This document shows, piece after piece, positions 1-6,732 of a DNA stretch of 8,161 nucleotides. This stretch comes from Bifidobacterium breve (GTDB taxonomy: Bacteria > Actinomycetota > Acidimicrobiia > Acidimicrobiales > Ilumatobacteraceae). The translations under genes were made by a program, and so were the position numbers. The notes below the pieces were generated by a model. The model ran no database searches, was not told the DNA's origin, and saw only the letters and a list, made by a program, of their open reading frames with translations. The stretch is taken from the NCBI GenBank assembly GCA_943325435.2, contig CALPPK020000034.1, positions 1 to 8,161 on the forward strand. The letters run 5' to 3'. Within the stretch, counting starts at the first letter, position 1, and each line of letters starts with the position of its first letter.

Positions 1-1886
1 CAACCGTGTCGAACTTCAACTATTCCATCGGTGCGGAAATGCACAACAGCGCGTGCAACTTCGCGGAACCCATTTCCAAGACCGGAGTTTTTTAATCCGA
101 GCCCAAGGCCAACTGCTCGCCCCGCAGCAATTGCAGCGTCGTATGCAGGCTTGATTTCATCAAGACACATATCAGCACCACTGCATCCGTCATCCATGAT
201 TTGGCCCGGGCCCCAAATTTGTCCAGGGTGACTAACGTTGCGCTTACGGATTTCCCAGCCAGAGATGCCGAGTTGCTCAGCTAGACGATCAAGACAACCT
301 TCCATTGCAAACTGGGCTTGGTTGGCGCCGAATCCACGGAACGCTCCACAAACAGGGTTGTTGGTACGAACAGCCACTGAAGCCACATCAACGTTCGGCA
401 CAAAGTACGGACCAGTTGCATGTCCGGCTGCGCGCTCTAGAACTTTCATGCCGACTGACGCGTATGAGCCCGAGTCGCCAATCATTCGCACATGCACTGC
501 AGTCAATTTTCCATTGGCGTCACAACCAACTGAGTACTCCATGCGAATGGGATGACGCTTGGCGTGCATTAGGAAGCTTTCCTCGCGCGACAGCGTGCAA
601 TTCACCGGCTTCTGCAGCAACCAAGCAGCCAGAGCTGTTTGGCCTTGGTTAGACATGTCTTCTTTGCCGCCGAAAGCACCACCGTTTGATACCAATTCAA
701 CAGTCACTTTGTCTTTAGGAATATTCAAGATGTCGCAAATCTGATCGCGGTCATCCCAGACTCCTTGACCGCCTGAGTAGACATGCATTGTTCCGGCTTC
801 GGTGTTGGGCACGGCAAGCGTTGACTCTGGCTCTAAGAAGGCGTGTTCAATGCGTTGCGTCTGAAATGTTTCAGTCACGGTGAATGAACTCGCGCCGAGT
901 GCGGCTTGAGTGTCGCCACGTTGGTATTCGCTGCGTGACAAGACATTGCTGTCAGTGCCCCATACGGCAATTTCTGTATCCGAAATCGCCGCAACAGCAT
1001 CGACAATTGGTCGTAGTGGGGAATAGGTGACCTTGATTAATTGTGCGGCCGCACGTGCTTCACGACGAGTGCGCGCTACAACTATGGCCAATACGTCGCC
1101 GGCATATGAAGTTCGTTCTCCGATGCCGATGAAGATTGGCCAGTCTTTGTAGATGATTCCGACACGAATATCCCCGGGAACATCTGCTGCAGTAAAAACA
1201 GCCTCTACGCCAGGTGCTGCCAGGGCCGCCGACGTGTCGATAGCGAGGACATCAGCGCGAACGTGAGCGGTGAGGTGGAGAGCAGCGTGAAGCATTCCGG
1301 GCACTCGTATGTCGTCGACATATCCGCGATCGCCAAGCGCAAGTTCGCCAGCCTCATACTTGGCTCCGCGCGATCCGATTCCGCCAGGAAGAGAAACTGA
1401 AACAGGAGTTCCCTTAGCTACAACATCAATCGCATCAAGAATTTTCACGTACCCAGTGCAGCGACACAGATGGGCGCCAAGGTGACGTGCCATATCTTCT
1501 CGCTTGAGGTCAGCACCCTTCTTGTCAATTTGTGACTTAGCGCGCATGACAATTCCCGGAATACAAAAACCGCACTGCAGACCTCCACATGCTGCGAAGG
1601 CATCAGAGAAAGATTGGCGTTCAGACTCGTCGACGCCTTCCAACGTGGTGATGGTGCGACCTTCTGCCTTGGAAACGGGATACTGGCACGAGACTTGGGC
1701 CTTGCCGTCAATCATGATTGTGCAGCAGCCACATTGACCGGTGGGGGAGCATCCGTCTTTCGGAGATGTGATATCTAGCTCGTCGCGCAGAGCCGCGAGC
1801 AGATGCGGATGGTCAGAGGCGACCGATACGTCCTGGCCATTGACCCGAAAAGAGACGCGTGTGGTTTGGTCGGCTACGTCAGTCAT
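1..1886 (-). CDS. Molybdenum hydroxylase (xanthine dehydrogenase / aldehyde oxidoreductase family), fused 2Fe-2S and Mo-binding domains, 3' end cut by window
   Basis: Reading from ATG at 1886, 628 codons stay open to the window edge. Residues about 10-75 form a plant-type [2Fe-2S] ferredoxin domain with C46, C52, C55 and C67 (plus an extra C54 inside QCGCC). Residues 90-155 form the second, helical [2Fe-2S] domain with QCGFCIPG (C105, C108) and CRCTGY (C141, C143). A linker follows, then the molybdopterin-binding part: GDRGYVDDI (185-193), EHAFLEPES (347-355), GGAFGGKED (402-410) and GAFRGFG (514-520), all family hallmarks. There is no FAD domain between the Fe-S and Mo parts, as in the Desulfovibrio aldehyde oxidoreductase type. 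Such enzymes hydroxylate purines, N-heterocycles or aldehydes with water-derived oxygen. The catalytic glutamate near the C-terminus lies outside the window, so substrate cannot be judged. No clear Shine-Dalgarno precedes the ATG; TAAGTT lies 7 bases upstream. Cytosolic; no signal peptide seen. Family is certain, xanthine specificity is not. Confidence 0.93.
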   Translation of the reverse strand, partial: MTDVADQTTRVSFRVNGQDVSVASDHPHLLAALRDELDITSPKDGCSPTGQCGCCTIMIDGKAQVSCQYPVSKAEGRTITTLEGVDESERQSFSDAFAACGGLQCGFCIPGIVMRAKSQIDKKGADLKREDMARHLGAHLCRCTGYVKILDAIDVVAKGTPVSVSLPGGIGSRGAKYEAGELALGDRGYVDDIRVPGMLHAALHLTAHVRADVLAIDTSAALAAPGVEAVFTAADVPGDIRVGIIYKDWPIFIGIGERTSYAGDVLAIVVARTRREARAAAQLIKVTYSPLRPIVDAVAAISDTEIAVWGTDSNVLSRSEYQRGDTQAALGASSFTVTETFQTQRIEHAFLEPESTLAVPNTEAGTMHVYSGGQGVWDDRDQICDILNIPKDKVTVELVSNGGAFGGKEDMSNQGQTALAAWLLQKPVNCTLSREESFLMHAKRHPIRMEYSVGCDANGKLTAVHVRMIGDSGSYASVGMKVLERAAGHATGPYFVPNVDVASVAVRTNNPVCGAFRGFGANQAQFAMEGCLDRLAEQLGISGWEIRKRNVSHPGQIWGPGQIMDDGCSGADMCLDEIKPAYDAAIAAGRAVGLGLGLKNSGLGNGFREVARAVVHFRTDGIVEVRHG

Positions 1887-1974
1887 TGGGACCAACTTAT
1901 ACGAAAAGTAAAACTAAAAGCCATAAAGTTCTTGGGTTCCGTGCCGAGCACGCGTGGAGGAATAGGGTTCCCAT
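1887..1974. promoter_or_regulatory. Divergent promoter region between the molybdenum hydroxylase and the acyltransferase
   Basis: These 88 bases separate two divergent starts. On the minus strand TAAGTT (1894-1899) lies 7 bases before the hydroxylase ATG. On the plus strand TAGGGT (1963-1968) lies 6 bases before the acyltransferase ATG. Both fit the TAnnnT -10 box of leaderless actinobacterial promoters; neither has a convincing -35. The plus side also has GGAGG at 1956-1960, but 14 bases from the ATG, which is long for a Shine-Dalgarno. The left half (about 1895-1930) is A-rich on the plus strand. The right half holds a palindrome CACGCGTG (1949-1956) and the heptamer GGGTTCC twice (1934-1940 and 1965-1971), which could be regulator sites. 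The boxes are short, so promoter positions are tentative. Confidence 0.45.
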
Positions 1975-2982
1975 ATGAAATCCAGTTGGGTACGCCGCCC
2001 CATCACGGGCCTTGGGGTCTTTTTCCTAGCAATTGCTCTCACCGTCACCTTCCCCGTCTGGGCAGTTCTCACCATGTTGGTTGATGCCGTTCGCGGGCGT
2101 TGGCGGTTCCCAATTTCGCGTCTCATCGCATTTGCGACCTGTTGGGCGTGGCTAGAAACGACTGGTCTAGTCCTTGCTTTGTTTCTGTTTTTCACCAAAC
2201 GCGGTCGTAACGTGTCGGCGCATTACGCCATCCAAACGTGGTGGTGCCGCAGTCTTATTCAGGCACTTGGTTTCACGGTAGGGCTACAGATAACAGTCGA
2301 GGGTGCAGAACATGTAGGTGCCGGACCATTCATCGCACTTGGTCGTCATGCGAGTCTTGCTGATTCGATTATGAGTTCTTGGGTAGTTGCTTCGCATGTT
2401 GGGCTTCGTCCACGATTCGTGCTGAAGAAGGAACTCAAGATGGATCCGTGTCTTGACATTCTCGGACATCGTTTACCGAATTATTTCGTTGACAGAGAGT
2501 CTTCGAATATTGCAGGCGAGCTTCAAGGTATTGAGCAGATGGCTGCGGGGTTGGGTGTGAAGGACTGCGCGGTCATTTTTCCTGAAGGAAGTAGAGCTAG
2601 TGCGAAGAAACGAGCTCGCGCCCTCGAGAAGTTGCGTGTGCGTTCTCCCGAACGAGCAGAGACTCTTGCCGGTTTGCAGTACTTGATACCACCGAAGCCA
2701 GCCGGAGCGAACGCTTTACTGACAGCAGTTCCAGAGGCGAACCTTCTTGTTATGTGGCACAGCGGTTTTGACGGACTCGATACATTTTCTGGAATATTGA
2801 GTCACTTGGGTCGAACAAAGGCGAAGGTGCATGTTCATGTAGAAGAGATTCCACGTGCACTCATTCCATCTGGTGATGCATTTGTGGCGTGGCTTGATGC
2901 AAAATGGGTCGAGATGGACAACGCAGTCGGTCGACAATTAGAAATAGACACAAATAGCAATCGGAGTGTTGTTTATGGGTAA
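1975..2982 (+). CDS. PlsC-type membrane glycerolipid acyltransferase
   Basis: 335 residues. The PlsC/LPLAT acyltransferase motifs are present in order: motif I GRHASLAD with H125 and D130 as the catalytic H-x4-D pair; motif II around NYFVDRES (169-176); motif III IFPEGSR (201-207), which binds the glycerophosphate; and motif IV at PPKPAG (239-244). Two hydrophobic stretches (about 12-36 and 52-74) precede motif I, so the enzyme is probably anchored to the cytoplasmic membrane. Members of this family transfer a fatty acyl chain from acyl-CoA or acyl-ACP to a lysophospholipid or related acceptor. It is longer than the usual bacterial PlsC of about 240 residues and, with its two leading helices and extended tail, looks closer to the lysocardiolipin/AGPAT-like branch; the acceptor is therefore uncertain. 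ATG 1975 is the only reasonable start. Its last 8 bases overlap the next gene, implying co-expression. Confidence 0.85.
   Translation: MKSSWVRRPITGLGVFFLAIALTVTFPVWAVLTMLVDAVRGRWRFPISRLIAFATCWAWLETTGLVLALFLFFTKRGRNVSAHYAIQTWWCRSLIQALGFTVGLQITVEGAEHVGAGPFIALGRHASLADSIMSSWVVASHVGLRPRFVLKKELKMDPCLDILGHRLPNYFVDRESSNIAGELQGIEQMAAGLGVKDCAVIFPEGSRASAKKRARALEKLRVRSPERAETLAGLQYLIPPKPAGANALLTAVPEANLLVMWHSGFDGLDTFSGILSHLGRTKAKVHVHVEEIPRALIPSGDAFVAWLDAKWVEMDNAVGRQLEIDTNSNRSVVYG
2962..2966 (+). promoter_or_regulatory. Ribosome binding site CGGAG that fixes the DUF1295 gene start
   Basis: CGGAG lies inside the 3' end of the acyltransferase gene, 8 bases before ATG 2975. A GTG at 2966 is in the same frame and would lengthen the protein by three residues, but it overlaps this site, so ATG 2975 is the better start. 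The two genes then overlap as ATGGGTAA (2975-2982), a typical translational coupling arrangement. Confidence 0.65.
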
Positions 2983-3751
2983 TGCAATGGCAGTAGCAGC
3001 GATAACAATCGTGGCCATCATGGTTGCAACGTGGTTGTTGAGTTTGGCAATCAAGAACGCATCCATTGTTGACATCGTGTGGGGTCTTGGTTTTGCAGTC
3101 ACCTCGTGGGTTCTTGCGCTCACCATCGATGGCGATTCAACGCGACAGGCATTGCTTGCTTTTATGGTTGGCCTGTGGGGCGTACGTCTCGGCAGTTATC
3201 TGGCTAAGCGCAATCTGGGACACGGCGAGGACTGGCGTTACAAAGCAATGCGCAAGAAGAAGGGCGCGAAGTTCGGATTGGTCAGTTTGGTTACTGTTTT
3301 CGGACTACAAGGCGCTTTGATGTTTATAGTTTCGTTGCCGGTGATGTTCGGCAATTCTGATTCCACTCCTGGTGTAGGCCCGATTGCCGTAATCGGAATC
3401 ATGGTGTGGGCTGTTGGGTTTTTATTTGAAGCTGTCGGGGACTGGCAATTGGCTCGTTTTAAACGGGATTCTTCAAACGCCGGCAAGGTGATGCAGACGG
3501 GCTTATGGAGCCTCACTCGCCACCCGAACTACTTCGGTAACGCTCTGTTGTGGTGGGGAATTGGAATAGTTGGTGCCGAAACAGGAAGTGGAATCATCGG
3601 ATTCATTGGTCCTGTAGTTATGACATTTTTATTGCTCAAGGTTTCAGGTGTCCCAATGTTGGAACGCTCATTAAACAAGCGCCGTGAAGGCTATGCAGAG
3701 TACGCAGCACGTACCAGCATGTTTATTCCGCGTCTACCAAAGAACGCGTAA
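2975..3751 (+). CDS. DUF1295 family multi-pass membrane protein (steroid 5-alpha-reductase / isoprenylcysteine methyltransferase-like fold)
   Basis: 258 residues from ATG 2975. About six or seven hydrophobic segments are visible (roughly 5-25, 31-50, 58-73, 103-125, 134-153, 186-203 and 206-223). DUF1295 hallmarks are clear: IVDIVWGLGF (31-40), RLGSYLAKR (71-79), DWRYKAMRKK (86-95), GDWQLARFK (155-163), and the signature GLWSLTRHPNYFGN (176-189) followed by WWG. The ending with PMLERSL, KRREGYAEYAARTS and IPRLPK is also typical. In related folds the RHPNYFGN region binds NADPH (sterol reductases) or SAM (ICMT); which applies to DUF1295 is not settled as far as I know. It overlaps the acyltransferase by 8 bases, which points to a shared role in membrane lipid modification; that is inference. 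It ends 3 bases from the convergent PLP enzyme. Confidence 0.9.
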   Translation: MGNAMAVAAITIVAIMVATWLLSLAIKNASIVDIVWGLGFAVTSWVLALTIDGDSTRQALLAFMVGLWGVRLGSYLAKRNLGHGEDWRYKAMRKKKGAKFGLVSLVTVFGLQGALMFIVSLPVMFGNSDSTPGVGPIAVIGIMVWAVGFLFEAVGDWQLARFKRDSSNAGKVMQTGLWSLTRHPNYFGNALLWWGIGIVGAETGSGIIGFIGPVVMTFLLLKVSGVPMLERSLNKRREGYAEYAARTSMFIPRLPKNA

Positions 3752-3754
3752 CAA

Positions 3755-4954
3755 TTAAGCCGTAGCTAAAGCGCGGTGAATATCGTCGACAAGATCATCA
3801 GCATCTTCGAGACCAATTGAGAAACGTAAAAGTCCATCAGTGACGCCCATGGTGGTCAGGGCCTCTGGTGAGAGTCCGACATGTGTACTGGTTGCTGGAT
3901 GACACACCAAGGTTTCAGGCCCGCCAAAAGATGTAGCAATACGAACTACTTGTAGTTGTGAAACAAGGGACTGGCACGCCTCGAAGCCACCCACGACTTC
4001 GACTGCCATGACTGTTCCGCCGAGTCTCATTTGCTCGCGAGCTAACGCGTGTTGCGGGTGTGATTCCAAGAATGGGTGCGACACAGAGAGAACTTTGGCG
4101 TGACCCTCTAAAGAGCGGGCAAGTATGAGCGCGCTTTGGTTCTGTCGTTCTGTACGAACTCCTAATGTGCGTATTCCGCGAAGGCCATTTGCTGCGTCGT
4201 ACGGCGAGGCAACTGCACCATGCATCACTGCGTATCCCCAGACCGAATCAATAAGGTCTTTCTCGCCCGCAATTACTCCGAGCAGTGCGTCGTTGTGTCC
4301 GTCAATTCCTTTAGTGGCCGAATGCAACACGATGTCTATTCCGAAATCGAGTGGGCGTTGCCCCATTGGTGTTGCAAGTGTGGAATCAACAACAGTGAAC
4401 GGACCACGAATCGCCCCAAGTTCAGCAAGGTTTGTAATCGCAAGTCGCGGGTTAGAAGGAGTCTCGGCGATTACCAACATTGTTTTGCCGGGAACAACCG
4501 CAGCGGTAAACGAACCAGGAACTGTCGGATCAACAAACGTTGTCTCAATTCCGAAACGGGCACATGGTCCTTGCAAGAAAGACAAGGTGGCACCGTACAG
4601 ATTGTTCTGCGCGACAATGTGAGATCCGTTGCCACAGAACGACAAGATGACCGAAGCTATGGCTCCCATGCCGGAGCCAAAAGCAAGTGCGGAATCAGCT
4701 CCTTCAAGTTGAGCGACCGCGTTCTCAAACTGGACAACAGTGGGGTTTGAAAACCGAGAGTAGAAAGTTTCAGACCGTAGACCAGTGGCGCGTTTGGTGG
4801 CATCGGCCAGGCTGTCTGATTCCCACACGGAATTTGGCCAAATAGCAGGCGACAGGGACCGAGAATCATCTCGGCCGGCTGTGATTGCATTGGTGTCTGG
4901 CTTTTGGGGCACCTGCCGATGATAACGAGTCAGAGCCTCTAAATCAGGGGACAT
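3755..4954 (-). CDS. PLP-dependent enzyme of the cystathionine gamma-synthase/lyase (Cys/Met metabolism) family
   Basis: 399 residues from ATG 4954. Fold-type I trans-sulfuration motifs: YSRFSNPT (65-72; Y65 and R67 contact the phosphate of the neighbouring subunit's PLP), GSGMGAI (93-99), NLYGAT (118-123), AETPSNPRL (163-171), VDSTLATP (189-196) with D190 for the pyridine nitrogen, HSATKGIDGH (211-220) with K215 as Schiff-base lysine, TSFGG (341-345), CHPATSTH (351-358) and RFSIGLED (377-384). It should catalyse a beta- or gamma-elimination or replacement on cysteine, homocysteine, cystathionine or an acylhomoserine. Residue 122 is Ala where methionine gamma-lyases have Cys and many CGS/CGL enzymes have Gly, so the reaction cannot be fixed. 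Start is unsure: ATG 4954 has no Shine-Dalgarno, while GTG 4912 (385 residues) has TATCAT six bases upstream and still precedes the conserved TNAITAGRD. Cytosolic; single gene, convergent with the DUF1295 gene. Confidence 0.9.
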   Translation of the reverse strand: MSPDLEALTRYHRQVPQKPDTNAITAGRDDSRSLSPAIWPNSVWESDSLADATKRATGLRSETFYSRFSNPTVVQFENAVAQLEGADSALAFGSGMGAIASVILSFCGNGSHIVAQNNLYGATLSFLQGPCARFGIETTFVDPTVPGSFTAAVVPGKTMLVIAETPSNPRLAITNLAELGAIRGPFTVVDSTLATPMGQRPLDFGIDIVLHSATKGIDGHNDALLGVIAGEKDLIDSVWGYAVMHGAVASPYDAANGLRGIRTLGVRTERQNQSALILARSLEGHAKVLSVSHPFLESHPQHALAREQMRLGGTVMAVEVVGGFEACQSLVSQLQVVRIATSFGGPETLVCHPATSTHVGLSPEALTTMGVTDGLLRFSIGLEDADDLVDDIHRALATA

Positions 4955-4988
4955 TGCGATGGTTCAGTCAGGAAGTGGGCCAGTCGGG

Positions 4989-4994
4989 TAGCCT
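4989..4994 (+). promoter_or_regulatory. Candidate leaderless -10 box (TAGCCT) for the small membrane protein gene
   Basis: TAGCCT fits TAnnnT and lies 7 bases before ATG 5002, where a transcript would begin at or next to the start codon. No Shine-Dalgarno stands at normal distance before that ATG; the nearest purine-rich run (GGAAGTGGG, about 4971-4979) is too far upstream. No clear -35 is visible. The box falls in the 47-base divergent gap 4955-5001. Confidence 0.4.
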
Positions 4995-5001
4995 TGACCC
5001 C

Positions 5002-5184
5002 ATGTTCTCTTACTTAGACGCCGCAACCGGCAGCATGATTATCACCGCCATCGCTGGTGGTGTGGCTGGACTCGGTGTCGCAGTCAAGATGTGGTCAGCT
5101 CGCATCAAGTCAAAAATCACTGGCAAGCCAATGCCAGATTTCGAATCCTCGGACGAGGACGACACCGCCTCAGCTCACGACTAA
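5002..5184 (+). CDS. Small single-span membrane protein with YLDxxTGSM motif
   Basis: 60 residues from ATG 5002. A short N-terminal motif, YLDAATGSM (4-12), leads into one glycine- and alanine-rich hydrophobic span (about 13-30), then a basic stretch (KMWSARIKSKITGK, 29-42) and a strongly acidic tail (ESSDEDDTASAHD). By the positive-inside rule the basic part and tail should face the cytoplasm. I recall similar small proteins beginning with YLDPGTGS and one span, often beside methyltransferases of the type that follows here, but cannot confirm this without a search. A longer in-frame start at 4885 is rejected because it runs through the divergent gap and the 5' end of the PLP enzyme. The stop codon lies 3 bases before the next ATG, so it is almost certainly co-translated with the kinase-like/methyltransferase gene and may anchor or assist that protein. 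Exact function unknown. Confidence 0.8.
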   Translation: MFSYLDAATGSMIITAIAGGVAGLGVAVKMWSARIKSKITGKPMPDFESSDEDDTASAHD

Positions 5185-5187
5185 CCC

Positions 5188-6588
5188 ATGTCGAGCATTC
5201 TTCAAGATCCAGGCTCTTTTCGTGACCCTCTAAGCAAGGTGTTTGTCGGGGACGGCAAGGTTGTCAGAGCGTTCACGGAGATGGGCGCTTCAGATATCGA
5301 CAAGGTCTGGAAGAAAAAGTCGATTCAGCGTGCGCTTGAATCTGGCGATCTCATTGAGTCCACCATTGTTGATCCTGCGTCTGTTGGTCTCAGTGCGCCG
5401 TGGGTCTCTGCAATGACGCATCCGTTGGTTCCGTTTATTTCGTATCCATACGAGTGGACATTTTCCATGCTGCAAGATGCAGCGTTGTTGCAACTCAAGC
5501 TCACCCGCGCTGCTCTGGTTGACGGCGTTGGAGTTAAAGATGCAACGCCGTACAACATTCAATTCTTAGGTTCACGTGCGCAGTTCATTGATGCTGGTTC
5601 TTTTGAAGTTCGTAAAAAGGGTGACCCCTGGTACGGATATCAGCAGTTCTGTGAATTGTTTCTGTATCCATTGATGCTGCAGGGGTACCTCGGTGTTGGC
5701 TTTCAGCAGATGCTTCGCGGATCCGTTAACGGAATCTCAATTGACACGATGCGCAAATTGCTACCTGCGAGCATTCGTCGCCCACGTAAGGGTCGTCTTA
5801 CTCACGTTGTGCTCCATGCAGCCGCACAAAAGCGTTACGCCGATTCAAACGTAGACATGAAGAAGCAAGCAGCAAAATCAGGTCTGAACGCACAAGTACT
5901 TGATGCCACCATGAAGAAGCTGGAAAGCATTGTCTCCGGTATCAATCTTGGCGACAAGAAGTCGACCTGGTCTGAATATTCAGAACGCGGTCATTACATC
6001 GAATCAAGCCTCGACGAAAAGCAGAAGTTCGTTCGCGACGCTGTTGCATCTGCTCCACGCAAACAAGTGTGGGATATCGGTTGCAACGATGGCGTATTCA
6101 GTCGCATCGCATCTGCTCACTCTGACTACGTAGTAGCCATGGATGCCGACCCACTCGTTATTGACCGTTTGTACAACACGTTGAAGGCAGAGAAGAACGA
6201 AAAGATTCTTCCTCTGTATGTTGACCTCACAGATTCTGGTGGCGGAGTTGGCTGGCGTGGACAAGAGCGTCCAGGCATTTTCAATCGTGGGAAACCAGAC
6301 ATTGTCATGGCTCTTGCTGTTATTCACCACATGGCAATTACTTTTCATGTGCCACTTGCGTCTCAGCTCGACATGTTTCGTGATCTCACGCCAGAACTCA
6401 TTATTGAAATGCCGCACGCCGATGACCCAATGGTTCGCAAATTGCTAACAAACAAGCGCGACGGTATTCACGACGACTTCAACCTGGATGAATTTGAGCG
6501 ACTTTTGAACGAGCGCTTCACCGTGAAGTCAAAGATGTTGCTTTCAAGCGGTACCCGCACGATTTTTCACGCTGTCCGTAAGGGCTAG
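5188..6588 (+). CDS. Two-domain protein: kinase-like N-terminal domain plus class I SAM-dependent methyltransferase (NoeA-like family)
   Basis: 466 residues. The C-terminal part (about 285-466) is a Rossmann-type methyltransferase: motif I VWDIGCNDGVFS (294-305), acidic residue after the second strand in MDADP (318-322), YVDLTD (344-349), and motif IV region DIVMALAVIHHM (371-382). The N-terminal part (about 1-200) shows a kinase-fold pattern: a hinge-like SYPYEW (85-90), a helix, then KDATPYN (117-123) with D118 and N123 spaced as in the kinase catalytic loop, then FIDAGS (133-138), with D135-A-G in the place of DFG, and a conserved-looking WYGYQQFCELFLYPL (148-162). The overall layout matches what I remember of methyltransferases annotated as nodulation protein NoeA-like; the kinase reading is my inference. 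Acceptor unknown; a glycan, lipid or cell-envelope substrate would suit the membrane partner encoded 3 bases upstream. There is no Shine-Dalgarno, so expression likely depends on coupling. No signal peptide, so probably cytosolic or membrane-associated. Confidence 0.82.
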   Translation: MSSILQDPGSFRDPLSKVFVGDGKVVRAFTEMGASDIDKVWKKKSIQRALESGDLIESTIVDPASVGLSAPWVSAMTHPLVPFISYPYEWTFSMLQDAALLQLKLTRAALVDGVGVKDATPYNIQFLGSRAQFIDAGSFEVRKKGDPWYGYQQFCELFLYPLMLQGYLGVGFQQMLRGSVNGISIDTMRKLLPASIRRPRKGRLTHVVLHAAAQKRYADSNVDMKKQAAKSGLNAQVLDATMKKLESIVSGINLGDKKSTWSEYSERGHYIESSLDEKQKFVRDAVASAPRKQVWDIGCNDGVFSRIASAHSDYVVAMDADPLVIDRLYNTLKAEKNEKILPLYVDLTDSGGGVGWRGQERPGIFNRGKPDIVMALAVIHHMAITFHVPLASQLDMFRDLTPELIIEMPHADDPMVRKLLTNKRDGIHDDFNLDEFERLLNERFTVKSKMLLSSGTRTIFHAVRKG

Positions 6589-6652
6589 CGGGAGGGGTGG
6601 CGACCCAATCTCGCCGATAACATTGCAGAGTCGTGGTGCATGCACCTCAACT

Positions 6653-6724
6653 GGCGACGTGGCCGAGTGGTTTAGGCAAGGGCCTGCAAAGCCCTGTACC
6701 AGGGTTCGATTCCCTGCGTCGCCT
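6653..6724 (+). tRNA. tRNA-Cys (anticodon GCA)
   Basis: A complete cloverleaf can be drawn. The acceptor stem GGCGACG (6653-6659) pairs with CGTCGCC (6717-6723), leaving T6724 as discriminator, the base expected for cysteine tRNAs. The anticodon stem AGGGC/GCCCT (6679-6683, 6691-6695) encloses the loop CTGCAAA, giving anticodon GCA at 6686-6688. The T arm is CAGGG-TTCGATT-CCCTG (6700-6716). The 3' CCA is not encoded (TCT follows) and must be added by the nucleotidyltransferase. It lies 64 bases after the methyltransferase gene and only 8 bases from the stop codon of convergent trhO. Confidence 0.97.
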
Positions 6725-6732
6725 CTATAGGT

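Noticed and set aside
31..744. Several plus-strand open frames of 60-115 residues, and others near 1504-1737
   Set aside because: They are antisense to the molybdenum hydroxylase, which is open to the window edge and carries all family motifs.
2966..2974. GTG 2966 as start of the DUF1295 gene
   Set aside because: It overlaps the CGGAG ribosome site that is well spaced for ATG 2975.
4125..4750. Two long plus-strand open frames (165 and 176 residues) at 4125-4622 and 4220-4750
   Set aside because: Both lie antisense within the PLP enzyme, whose motifs are unmistakable; they show no recognisable motifs and no ribosome site.
4885..5001. Upstream extension of the small membrane protein to ATG 4885
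   Set aside because: The added 39 residues overlap the 5' end of the divergent PLP gene and would place residues before the YLDAATGSM motif that do not resemble a protein N-terminus; ATG 5002 begins right at the motif.
6004..6417. Minus-strand open frame of 137 residues
   Set aside because: Antisense to the methyltransferase domain; low-complexity composition unlike its neighbours and no supporting signals.
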